Translations under genes and position numbers: made by a program | The notes under the pieces: model-generated | The model's database searches: none | The model's input: the letters and a program-made list of their open reading frames with translations, nothing else | Told to the model about the DNA's origin: nothing | Origin: Flavobacteriaceae bacterium | GTDB lineage: Bacteria > Bacteroidota > Bacteroidia > Flavobacteriales > Flavobacteriaceae | Direction of reading: 5' to 3' | Length of the DNA: 24,426 nt | Assembly (NCBI GenBank): GCA_002709185.1 | Contig: PAQB01000024.1 | Span: forward strand, 1-24,426 | Part shown: positions 1-6,252 of the stretch, piece after piece | How the letters are laid out: the number at the start of each line of letters is the position of its first letter | Numbering within the stretch: position 1 is the stretch's first letter

Positions 1-593
1 CGGATGATGTTTACGGCTGTAATGGTCACGTCTTCCAGCGGTTTATTATTTCCCGGGCTTACTTCTACATTAGAAATGGAATCTTGAACATTAATCCCTT
101 TGACCATCTCCCCAAAAATGCTGTGTTTGTTGTCGAGCCAAGGCGTCGCTTTTTCCGTAATAAAAAATTGACTTCCATTAGTGGCAGGACCAGAATTTGC
201 CATTGAAAGTATGCCGGGTTTGTCATGTTTTAAAGAGGCGTCAAATTCATCTCCAAAAGTATAGCCAGGACTTCCAGAACCGGTTCCAGTGCGATCTCCA
301 CCCTGAATCATAAATTTATCTATGACCCTGTGGAAAATCGTTCCATTGTAATAAGGAATTCCACGAAGGGAATCTGCTAATTTCGGATGTGTTCCTTCGG
401 CAAGGGCAACAAAATTAGCCACCGTAAGCGGTGTTTTTTCGTAAAACAAAGCAACGACCATGGTGTCCTTTGAAGTGACAAATTCGGCAAACATGCCATC
501 ACCAAGTTCTGGGTATTCGTTTTGACAGGACAATGAACTGAGTAAAAAAGAGGTGTACAGTAGGAGTGAGGTTGTTTTTTTAAGTTTTAGCAT
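1..593 (-). CDS. Cyclophilin-type peptidyl-prolyl isomerase lipoprotein (C-terminal end cut by window edge)
   Basis: Translating from the ATG at 593 gives a lipoprotein signal peptide (MLKLKK, a hydrophobic stretch, then lipobox LSSLSC with Cys23) followed by a full cyclophilin fold. Visible motifs are NFVALAEG, the FHRVI core, FMIQGGD, then GTGSGSPGYTFGDEF, SMANSGPATNGSQFFIT and LDNKHSIFGEMVKG. These carry the Arg, Phe, Gln and His positions usual in active cyclophilins. The frame is open to base 1 and the last readable residues are near the normal cyclophilin end, so only a few residues are missing. It should catalyse proline cis-trans isomerisation on exported proteins, anchored by lipid in the periplasm or outer membrane. 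It lies 16 nt downstream of gldI on the same strand and probably belongs to the nrnA-gldI operon. Confidence 0.93.
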   Translation of the reverse strand, partial: MLKLKKTTSLLLYTSFLLSSLSCQNEYPELGDGMFAEFVTSKDTMVVALFYEKTPLTVANFVALAEGTHPKLADSLRGIPYYNGTIFHRVIDKFMIQGGDRTGTGSGSPGYTFGDEFDASLKHDKPGILSMANSGPATNGSQFFITEKATPWLDNKHSIFGEMVKGINVQDSISNVEVSPGNNKPLEDVTITAVNII

Positions 594-609
594 GATTTGT
601 TTTTTGTTG

Positions 610-1143
610 TTATTTTCGTTGTATGTTGCGAACAGTTACTTGGTAGATTAAAGGGGCATCAGCCCCAATCCTATCTGTGTCTCCGTAGTATCCATAGGCC
701 AATTGTGAGGGAAAAATAAAAGTTATTTTCTCTCCTTTTTTCATCAGTTTTAAACCTTCTCGTAAGCCTGAAAATAACTCTTCTTGCTCCACGTAATAGT
801 TTTTTTGTTTTGTTTCTTTGGGACTGTAAATCCAATTTCCATTTAAATCTTTTACCCCAAAACTGTAAGTCACAAGATCTCCAAATTTAGGGGTGTATTC
901 AGATTTTATATTTTTAATATCGTATTTGTACCAAAACCCATAACTGGAGCGTATGTAATTTTCTTTTGAGTTTGAAATGAAATTTTCAATTAAGGTGTAT
1001 TCTTGGTTATTAATAGCTTTATTTGTCGCTATTGAAGTGTTCAAAAAACTACCAGTTTTATATTGAATTGGTCGTCTGGCTTCGTTGGTTTGGCAAGCTA
1101 TGAAAAGACTGAAAATTAGAAGGGATAACAGTTTTTTCATCAT
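610..1143 (-). CDS. gldI: Gliding motility-associated FKBP-type peptidyl-prolyl isomerase lipoprotein GldI
   Basis: This is a 177-aa lipoprotein. The signal peptide ends in lipobox FIAC with Cys17, followed by QTNEARRPI, the start typical of GldI. The C-terminal half (about residues 85-177) is an FKBP domain: FGDLVTYSFGV, then FSGLREGLKLMKKGEKITFIFPSQLAYGYYGD, and PLIYQVTVRNI at the end. In Flavobacterium johnsoniae GldI is needed for gliding, which depends on type IX secretion, and it probably folds exported proteins. Two ATGs occur in tandem (1143 and 1140). The first overlaps the nrnA stop as ATGA, which implies translational coupling. The cyclophilin gene follows, so two unrelated PPIase families sit side by side. 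Identification rests on the domain, the N-terminal signature and the context. Confidence 0.93.
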   Translation of the reverse strand: MMKKLLSLLIFSLFIACQTNEARRPIQYKTGSFLNTSIATNKAINNQEYTLIENFISNSKENYIRSSYGFWYKYDIKNIKSEYTPKFGDLVTYSFGVKDLNGNWIYSPKETKQKNYYVEQEELFSGLREGLKLMKKGEKITFIFPSQLAYGYYGDTDRIGADAPLIYQVTVRNIQRK

Positions 1144-2153
1144 TCAAGATCAGAATCAAGGTTTACCACCAAAGCTTTAAATAAGTCAACAGTTGCTGCT
1201 AAGGAAAGATCACTTTTACCGCCTGCAGCATTGACATGGCCTCCACCATTAAAGTGTTCTCTTGCGATTTGATTTACATCAATAGCTCCTTTTGATCTCA
1301 GAGAAATTTTAATAATTTCGTCAGCGCTGTTTTCTATAAAAATGGCTGCTAATTTTACGCCTTTTACAGAGAGCCCATAATTTACCAATCCTTCTGTGTC
1401 TCCCTTTTGATAATTACAAGCGTCCAATTCATCTTGAGACAGGGTGATATAGGCGGCATTAAAAGCTTTTAAAACCCTGAGATTGCTAAGGGCTATTCCC
1501 ACGAGTTGAATGCGTTCAAACCGATTGGCATCGTATACCAAACTATGTATTTCGGAGTGCGCAATGCCAACTTCAATAAGATGGGCAACCACGCGATGGG
1601 TAGTGGCTGTGGTTTTAGGAAATCTAAAAGAGGCTGTATCGGTCATAATCCCCGTGTACAAAGCCATCCCAATATCTTTGTTTAATAATTCTAAATCGCC
1701 CAATTGCGCCATAAAATGATAAATCATTTCGGCTGTTGACCCCATATCTGTATCAGAATAGGTATAAGCTGCATAAGCTTCTGGGTATTGGTGGTGGTCA
1801 ATCATAATCTTTGGCGCTGTGTTAGCTTCCAAAACAGATTTTAAATTCCCACAACGGTGCAAGGCATTAAAATCCAGGGTGAAAACCAAATCTGCATTGT
1901 CAAATACGTTTTGAACAACAACTGAATCAAACTCAAAATTGAGAACTTCTGTTGTCCCAGGAAGCCATTTTAAAAAAGCAGGGTAGTCGTTAGGCACAAC
2001 AATGGTTGCTGAATGCCCCTTTTGAATCAAGTAGTGGTACAAACCTAAGGATGACCCAATGGCATCTCCATCCGGATTGATATGGGGAACAATCACCACA
2101 TTTTTCGGCGATTTTAAGAGAGATTTTAAGGTTTCAAAACTTAGACTTTTCAT
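1140..2153 (-). CDS. nrnA: DHH/DHHA1 family phosphoesterase, NrnA-like oligoribonuclease / pAp phosphatase
   Basis: The protein is 337 aa. The N-terminal DHH domain shows HINPDGDAIGS (24-34), LDFN (93-96), the DHH triad (119-121), DMGSTAEM (136-143) and TGIMTDT (167-173), which together form the two-metal site. The C-terminal DHHA1 domain ends in GGGHVNAAGG (303-312), the substrate-binding loop. Family members degrade 2-5 nt RNA fragments (nanoRNA) and often dephosphorylate 3'-phosphoadenosine 5'-phosphate in the cytoplasm. The length is normal for the family. The gene is first in the minus-strand cluster, its stop overlaps the gldI start, and it is divergent from ndk. A -7-like box lies only 6 nt from the ATG, so the mRNA may have almost no leader. 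Confidence 0.94.
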   Translation of the reverse strand: MKSLSFETLKSLLKSPKNVVIVPHINPDGDAIGSSLGLYHYLIQKGHSATIVVPNDYPAFLKWLPGTTEVLNFEFDSVVVQNVFDNADLVFTLDFNALHRCGNLKSVLEANTAPKIMIDHHQYPEAYAAYTYSDTDMGSTAEMIYHFMAQLGDLELLNKDIGMALYTGIMTDTASFRFPKTTATTHRVVAHLIEVGIAHSEIHSLVYDANRFERIQLVGIALSNLRVLKAFNAAYITLSQDELDACNYQKGDTEGLVNYGLSVKGVKLAAIFIENSADEIIKISLRSKGAIDVNQIAREHFNGGGHVNAAGGKSDLSLAATVDLFKALVVNLDSDLE

Positions 2154-2159
2154 AGGTCG

Positions 2160-2167
2160 TAAAGATA
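2160..2167 (-). promoter_or_regulatory. Possible -7 box for nrnA operon (TATCTTTA)
   Basis: The minus strand reads TATCTTTA, one mismatch from the Bacteroidota -7 consensus TAnnTTTG. It ends 6 nt before the nrnA ATG, so transcription would begin at or next to the start codon. No convincing -33 TTG was found. Confidence 0.35.
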
Positions 2168-2214
2168 CAATATTTCTTAATAGTCCTACAACATGATTTT
2201 CATTTCAAAATCAT

Positions 2215-2222
2215 TACTTTTG
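2215..2222 (+). promoter_or_regulatory. -7 promoter box for ndk (TACTTTTG)
   Basis: TACTTTTG matches the Bacteroidota -7 consensus TAnnTTTG exactly and lies 19 nt upstream of the chosen ndk ATG (2242). No clear -33 TTG is seen at the usual spacing. Confidence 0.6.
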
Positions 2223-2241
2223 CAGCAATTAAATGAATCAC

Positions 2242-2661
2242 ATGACAAACAATAGAACTTTTACCATGTTAAAGCCCGACTCCATAGAGAAAGGTAACAT
2301 CGGACCAATTTTAGAAAAAATTACAGCTTCTGGTTTTCGCATTGTAGCGATGAAACTTACACAGTTGACCATACCGGATGCCCAAGCGTTTTACGCCGTT
2401 CACAAAGACCGTCCATTTTTTGAAGATTTGGTGAGCTATATGACTTCTGGACCCATTGTGGCTGCCATTTTAGAAAAAGACAACGCAGTTGAAGATTTTA
2501 GAACCCTAATTGGTGCGACCAACCCTGCTGAAGCAGCAGAAGGTACCATTCGAAAAATGTTTGCAGAATCTATCAGCCAAAATGCAGTGCATGGGAGTGA
2601 CAGTGACGAGAACGCCAGCATCGAAAGTGCTTTTCATTTTTCTGCGCGCGAGATGTTTTAA
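2242..2661 (+). CDS. ndk: Nucleoside diphosphate kinase
   Basis: From the ATG at 2242 the protein is 139 aa, the normal length. It begins [13 protein letters not shown], with the family N-terminal TMLKPD and Lys11. The active-site segment [12 protein letters not shown] carries the phosphohistidine His117, and [16 protein letters not shown] is the typical Kpn-loop region. The enzyme transfers the gamma phosphate from ATP to other NDPs and dNDPs through phospho-His. An in-frame ATG at 2233 would add three residues. 2242 is preferred because it gives the usual family start. The gene is divergent from nrnA, has its own promoter box, and is followed directly by a strong hairpin terminator, so it is probably monocistronic. 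Confidence 0.97.
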   Translation: MTNNRTFTMLKPDSIEKGNIGPILEKITASGFRIVAMKLTQLTIPDAQAFYAVHKDRPFFEDLVSYMTSGPIVAAILEKDNAVEDFRTLIGATNPAEAAEGTIRKMFAESISQNAVHGSDSDENASIESAFHFSAREMF

Positions 2662-2684
2662 TAAATCCAAAAAATCACAACTAC

Positions 2685-2712
2685 AAACCACACTTTTTTG
2701 TGTGGTTTTTTT
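2685..2712 (+). terminator. Rho-independent terminator of ndk
   Basis: AAACCACAC (2685-2693), a TTTTTT loop, then GTGTGGTTT (2700-2708) running into a T tract to 2712. The stem is a perfect 9 bp and starts 24 nt after the ndk stop. Confidence 0.9.
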
Positions 2713-2775
2713 ATGCTCAAGGTTATCTTTTCAGCTGATAAATAGTTTGCTTTTATTCCCTTTTTGGTCAAATAT

Positions 2776-2835
2776 CCGTTCCTTACATCATTTGGCCGTT
2801 CCTTACGTCATATGGCCATTTGTTACATAGCACTA
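2776..2835 (+). repeat. Three tandem 20-bp direct repeats (array A), probable regulator binding sites
   Basis: Units are CCGTTCCTTACATCATTTGG (2776-2795), CCGTTCCTTACGTCATATGG (2796-2815) and the more diverged CCATTTGTTACATAGCACTA (2816-2835). A weaker fourth copy may lie at 2756-2775. All three units share CC at positions 1-2, T at 5 and TTAC at 8-11. The 20-bp period puts each unit on nearly the same face of the helix. The array ends 21 nt before a -7-like box for the 2943 gene. The same layout recurs at 3678-3737. The start of each unit loosely resembles LytTR-type direct-repeat sites. The identity of the regulator is inference. Confidence 0.75.
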
Positions 2836-2856
2836 TTTAAATTGAATAATACTTCA

Positions 2857-2864
2857 TTCTTTTG
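2857..2864 (+). promoter_or_regulatory. Degenerate -7 box (TTCTTTTG) downstream of array A
   Basis: TTCTTTTG is one mismatch from TAnnTTTG and has no TTG at -33. It starts 21 nt after the last 20-bp repeat. The same spacing and the same kind of degenerate box occur at 3759-3766, which suggests an activator-dependent promoter. The leader to the ATG at 2943 would be about 75 nt. Confidence 0.5.
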
Positions 2865-2942
2865 TAATTGAATTTATTCTAAAATATTTGTGAGCCTATT
2901 GCTCAAAAAATCTAAATTAAAATAACAATTAAAATTATACCC

Positions 2943-3515
2943 ATGAAAAACATTATCTTAACCCTTATAATAACGCTAAGTTTAAATGCTTTTGCCCAAG
3001 TTGGTGTCAATACCACCAATCCTGATCCATCTGCAGTCCTAGATGTTGAAAGTACAACCTCAGGATTTCTTCCGCCGCGAATGACAGAAATACAAATGGA
3101 TGACATTTTTGAACCTGCTGAAGGCTTGATTGTATACTGTACAGACTGTGTTTCCAATGGACTACAATCTTTTGATGGAGTTAAATGGCAATCCATAGGC
3201 AACATTACTCCAGAGGAAGATAATTTGAAAATTATTAGAGGAAATGTGTCTGAGCTTGGAAATATACTCCAAGGAGCAGGGTTTACTGTTGCCGTGGGTG
3301 CAAGCACTAATATTTATATAATAACTTTTGATACACCGTTTTCAGATCTTCCAAGCGTAACATTTACAGCAGGTGATACTTCAACACTAACCGATGATAA
3401 TATTGTAGATATTGTATCATTAACTAACACCCAAGTGACGATATATACCATGGACGGAACTGATACTGTTGTCGAGCCATCTTGGTTTTCTTTTATCGCT
3501 ATCGGACCTCGTTAG
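2943..3515 (+). CDS. Secreted protein with conserved surface-protein N-terminal module (paralogue 1)
   Basis: The protein is 190 aa. Residues 1-19 are a signal peptide ending AFAQ. Residues 20-86 form a module common at the N-terminus of Flavobacteriia surface and tail-fibre-like proteins: GVNTTNPDPSAVLDVES, GFLPPRM, PAEGLIVYCTDC (Cys66 and Cys69), then FDGVKWQSIG. After an acidic linker, residues 95-190 look like one beta-rich domain with the closing pattern FSFIAIGPR, which I recall from tail-fibre or lectin-like domains. No enzymatic motif and no type IX C-terminal sorting domain were seen. The N-terminal module matches paralogue 2 (start 3882) at 48 of 68 residues by hand alignment. The gene has its own repeat array, promoter box and terminator. 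Function is unknown. A cell-surface binding or matrix role is inference. Confidence 0.85.
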   Translation: MKNIILTLIITLSLNAFAQVGVNTTNPDPSAVLDVESTTSGFLPPRMTEIQMDDIFEPAEGLIVYCTDCVSNGLQSFDGVKWQSIGNITPEEDNLKIIRGNVSELGNILQGAGFTVAVGASTNIYIITFDTPFSDLPSVTFTAGDTSTLTDDNIVDIVSLTNTQVTIYTMDGTDTVVEPSWFSFIAIGPR

Positions 3516-3604
3516 TCTAAATTTAAAGCGAAATGGTTTAAAAATGCCAAACATCAAACCAAAATTATTTGAATCATTTGCGTTCTAACGCAAGAATTAA
3601 ATTT

Positions 3605-3631
3605 AAAACCACGCTTTTGGCGTGGTTTTTT
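3605..3631 (+). terminator. Rho-independent terminator after the 2943 gene
   Basis: The stem pairs AAAACCACGC (3605-3614) with GCGTGGTTTT (3620-3629) around a TTTTG loop and continues in T to 3631. The core hairpin is identical to the one after the 3882 gene. Confidence 0.9.
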
Positions 3632-3677
3632 AATCTTTGATTGTTTCTTTTTTGAAGATTAAAGCCGACTATTTTTC

Positions 3678-3737
3678 CCTTTTATTACGTTATTTAGCCG
3701 TTCCTTACGTCATTTGGCCTGTTGTTACACGGGGCTA
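3678..3737 (+). repeat. Three tandem 20-bp direct repeats (array B), probable regulator binding sites
   Basis: Units are CCTTTTATTACGTTATTTAG (3678-3697), CCGTTCCTTACGTCATTTGG (3698-3717) and CCTGTTGTTACACGGGGCTA (3718-3737). All six units of arrays A and B share CC at 1-2, T at 5 and TTAC at 8-11. The middle unit differs from the array A units by one base each. The array ends 21 nt before a -7-like box, exactly as in array A. The remaining space between 3516 and 3881 holds the preceding terminator and a leader. The leader contains two CAATTG palindromes (3796-3801 and 3807-3812) that array A's leader lacks. Confidence 0.75.
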
Positions 3738-3758
3738 TTTCATATGAATAATATTTCA

Positions 3759-3766
3759 TTTTTTTG
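3759..3766 (+). promoter_or_regulatory. Degenerate -7 box (TTTTTTTG) downstream of array B
   Basis: TTTTTTTG is one mismatch from TAnnTTTG, without a -33 TTG. It begins 21 nt after array B, copying the geometry upstream of the 2943 gene. The leader to the ATG at 3882 would be about 110 nt. Confidence 0.45.
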
Positions 3767-3881
3767 ATATAAAGTTGAATTAAATTTCCATGATACAATT
3801 GTACTGCAATTGACACCGCGGCGAATTTATTCTTTTGGCATTGGCCCTTTAATACTCAAATCAAAATATAAAAATTGTCCC

Positions 3882-5453
3882 ATGAAAAACATTATTTTAA
3901 ACATAGCATTATTAACCCTTAGTTGTAGCACTTTTGCTCAAATTGGTGTCAACACCTCAGTACCTGACCCTTCTGCAGCATTGGATGTTGAGAGTACAAG
4001 TTTAGGTTTTCTTCCACCACGAATGACAGAAGCTCAAATGGAAGCCATTGACACACCCGCTGAAGGGTTGATTGTTTATTGTACGGATTGCGACCCAAAA
4101 GGCCTTAATTTTTTTGACGGTTCAGACTGGAAAGCCATAGGTGGAAGTGAAGCCGCCCCATCAGTCTCAGCAGACTGTGATACCAATGGTTTTGTAGGTT
4201 CTTACGTAAGCGGAGAAGGTTTATCAGGGGGTTCTTTTAGTGTTAATATTACCAACAATTCATTTTCTACAGCTGAAATTTCTTTTGGTGCTTCTGACTT
4301 GGTTATGAGTGGCGTTTCTGGCTTGTCTGTCGGAACTCCAACGCCGTCTGCCGCTACGCTTAGCGCTGGGCAAAGTCAAATCATAACTTACCCTTTGAGC
4401 GGAACGCCAGCAAGCACAGGAACGCTTACTGCCAACTGGTCCAAACTTTCACTGTCTTGTGTTAAAGAAAAAGTGGTTTCGAATGGGGATGCGAGCTTTT
4501 CACTCCCACTGGATAAATACATTGTATCTCTTGACATCACAAGTCCTAATCCTGTTCAAATACAGGGAGCTATTGATAACAGTACCAATACTTTGTCGAT
4601 TGATGTTCCATACACAAATGGGACAGGATCTTATGATGCCTACACTTCCAATTGGTTTTCGGTTTCTGGAGAAGGGGGGGATTCCAACAATATTAGATAC
4701 AGTTATCCCTCTGGAACATTTTCTAACAACGGTGTCATAAACATCACTTTTGAAGTGGATGGCGACACTAGCTTTCTGGTTGAAAAACAAAGTCCCGGAA
4801 TTGTAGCTTTGATAAATTCATTGGATTTTACTGTCAATGGCGATACCAAAGGAGCGGTAAACTTAAATGCCGTGGGTGGAATTTTAGACACGAATTTTAT
4901 GGCCCTTCAAAATGGCGCGAGTTTTGGAAATGGTGCCAATTCTCCATCAGACATTGTTCCTCAATCCGACTATGGTCACACGCCATACTTAGGAGGTAAT
5001 TTTGGTTCCATAACACAAAGCTACAGAGCTGGGGGTGTATTTTATTACGATGATGGTACTTCCAAAACTAGGTCTACAAAAGACTATAGAAATGCAACCA
5101 CTTGGCATCCCTCCAATCAATCTCATCCAAACGGTGCCTACATTGTGGTTGATTTTGGACAAGAACGGGTGTTTAATACCATTTTTGCCCATCAGACCAC
5201 AGCAGACGGAAGGTTTACAGCCGTTGAGGTCGCAATTGCCGATAGCGCTTTACACGGCGCCGATGCGGGTTGGAATGTTGTCAAGCCCTTTGTTCCTGAT
5301 GAGGTTGGTTGCAGTTCAGACCCTCAGGGTTATCAAATTACATTTCCAATTCAAGTTTCAAGATATGTCCGCTATCGTTTTGTTAACAGTGGCACATGTA
5401 CAAGAACTTTTATAGAGGTTTTTGGAATTGGTACTTTTTTACACTTTGATTGA
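3882..5453 (+). CDS. Large secreted multidomain protein with C-terminal F5/8 type C-like domain (paralogue 2)
   Basis: The ATG at 3882 (523 aa) is chosen over an in-frame TTG at 3810 because it gives MKNIILN plus a signal peptide ending FAQ (residue 20), as in the neighbouring paralogue. Residues 20-87 are the shared module (GFLPPRM, YCTDC). Residues 99-200 form a beta domain with NITNNSFSTAEISFGASDL and SGVSGLSVGTPTPSAATL, of a type I recall from flavobacterial surface proteins. Residues 205-335 are another beta-rich region. Residues 360-520 resemble an F5/8 type C (discoidin) domain, with TTWHPSN, YIVVDFGQERVFNTI and SRYVRYRFVNSG leading to a last strand FIEVFGIG. Such domains usually bind glycans. 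No T9SS C-terminal sorting domain is visible. A run of seven G lies at 4674-4680. Adhesion is inference. Confidence 0.88.
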   Translation: MKNIILNIALLTLSCSTFAQIGVNTSVPDPSAALDVESTSLGFLPPRMTEAQMEAIDTPAEGLIVYCTDCDPKGLNFFDGSDWKAIGGSEAAPSVSADCDTNGFVGSYVSGEGLSGGSFSVNITNNSFSTAEISFGASDLVMSGVSGLSVGTPTPSAATLSAGQSQIITYPLSGTPASTGTLTANWSKLSLSCVKEKVVSNGDASFSLPLDKYIVSLDITSPNPVQIQGAIDNSTNTLSIDVPYTNGTGSYDAYTSNWFSVSGEGGDSNNIRYSYPSGTFSNNGVINITFEVDGDTSFLVEKQSPGIVALINSLDFTVNGDTKGAVNLNAVGGILDTNFMALQNGASFGNGANSPSDIVPQSDYGHTPYLGGNFGSITQSYRAGGVFYYDDGTSKTRSTKDYRNATTWHPSNQSHPNGAYIVVDFGQERVFNTIFAHQTTADGRFTAVEVAIADSALHGADAGWNVVKPFVPDEVGCSSDPQGYQITFPIQVSRYVRYRFVNSGTCTRTFIEVFGIGTFLHFD

Positions 5454-5472
5454 TAAATTTTATCATTATATT

Positions 5473-5502
5473 AAAACCACGCTTTTGGCGTGGTTTTTTT
5501 TT
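5473..5502 (+). terminator. Rho-independent terminator after the 3882 gene
   Basis: The stem pairs AAAACCACGC (5473-5482) with GCGTGGTTTT (5488-5497) around a TTTTG loop, with T to 5502. It is the same hairpin as at 3605-3631. The A-rich left side may also let it act on the convergent dciA-like transcript. Confidence 0.9.
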
Positions 5503-5542
5503 AGATCTTCAATAATTTCACAAAACAGTAAGAAACTTGTGA

Positions 5543-5839
5543 TCATCTCAAAATGAGTTTACTTACCACAGTTTTTCCCAATTCTTCATTGATAAGCGCT
5601 ATGATTTTTTCTTTTCCATAACTCAGTTCTTGTCGCAATACAGAAGACGAAAGGGACACATACAGCGTGCCTTTGTGTAATTTAAGGCTGTTGGTGTAGT
5701 TTTGAACGCCATTGCCCATGAGTTCTTGCCAAGCCTTTTCCACGCGCACCATGTCCAGCCCTTTTTCTAATTTGCTGTTTTCTACAAAAGAGGCAAGAAC
5801 ATCTCCAATTTTTTGATGATCGTTATGGCGTTTACTCAT
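5543..5839 (-). CDS. DUF721 / DciA-like protein
   Basis: The 98-aa protein matches the DUF721 pattern: an N-terminal helix (IGDVLASFVEN), then VEKAWQELMGNGVQNYTNSLKLHKGTL, followed by LYVSLSSSVLRQELSYGKEKIIALINEELG. DciA of other bacteria loads or assists the replicative helicase DnaB. Bacteroidota members are short and consist of the core domain only, so whether this one loads helicase is inference. Its ATG overlaps the stop of the upstream lipoprotein gene (ATGA), placing it third in a recF - lipoprotein - dciA operon. Sharing an operon with recF fits a replication or repair role. Confidence 0.85.
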   Translation of the reverse strand: MSKRHNDHQKIGDVLASFVENSKLEKGLDMVRVEKAWQELMGNGVQNYTNSLKLHKGTLYVSLSSSVLRQELSYGKEKIIALINEELGKTVVSKLILR

Positions 5840-6252
5840 TGGCTTAAATCTAATGCTTCATAAGGTTTGTAATTGTAAACAAGTCCCGAATTACTTTTTA
5901 TTACAAGTTTTTCTTTGTTCGCTTCTAAAACCTCTTCGCGGAAACTTGTAGCGTTGTCAATATAGTTCAAAAATAAACCATTGTTTTGAATTTCTATTTT
6001 AAAATTTAAAACATCTTTAGAAGTTTCAAATGTGCCATTGAAATTGGGCTTTAATTTTTTTCGAAATCCTTTTAAATCTGCATTTATTTTAAAATAATCA
6101 ATACCGCTGTTAATTTTAAAGGTCCTAAGCAGTTGATTGTTTTTGTAAACACTTTCTATTTCCCAGTACCCTTCAATGAATTCAATGTGTTTATCAGGGT
6201 TCGATTTACAACCCATTGCCAACAAAACAAAAATCAGCAATAGTTTTCTCAT
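5836..6252 (-). CDS. Small lipoprotein of unknown function between recF and dciA
   Basis: The 138-aa protein has signal peptide [15 protein letters not shown] with lipobox Cys15. The mature part starts with [14 protein letters not shown] and is rich in alternating beta strands ([32 protein letters not shown]), a pattern like small lipocalin-type lipoproteins. No catalytic motif is visible. It overlaps recF upstream and the dciA-like gene downstream by ATGA at both ends, so it is translated with them, although a lipid-anchored envelope protein has no obvious link to replication. The lipoprotein assignment is firm. The lipocalin-like fold is a guess from strand pattern only. Confidence 0.85.
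   Translation of the reverse strand: MRKLLLIFVLLAMGCKSNPDKHIEFIEGYWEIESVYKNNQLLRTFKINSGIDYFKINADLKGFRKKLKPNFNGTFETSKDVLNFKIEIQNNGLFLNYIDNATSFREEVLEANKEKLVIKSNSGLVYNYKPYEALDLSQ

Noticed and set aside
2756..2835. Short repeat series resembling a degenerate CRISPR array
   Set aside because: Units are 20 bp and directly abutting with no spacers, only three or four copies, and no cas genes. The copy at 3678-3737 in the same promoter position fits regulatory sites better.
2912..3307. 131-codon minus-strand frame opposite the 2943 gene
   Set aside because: It overlaps a plus-strand gene with a signal peptide, recognised module, promoter and terminator. The antisense frame has no family resemblance.
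3810..3881. Longer N-terminus for the large surface protein from a TTG at 3810
   Set aside because: It would put 24 polar residues before a clear signal peptide. The paralogue starts at the equivalent of 3882.
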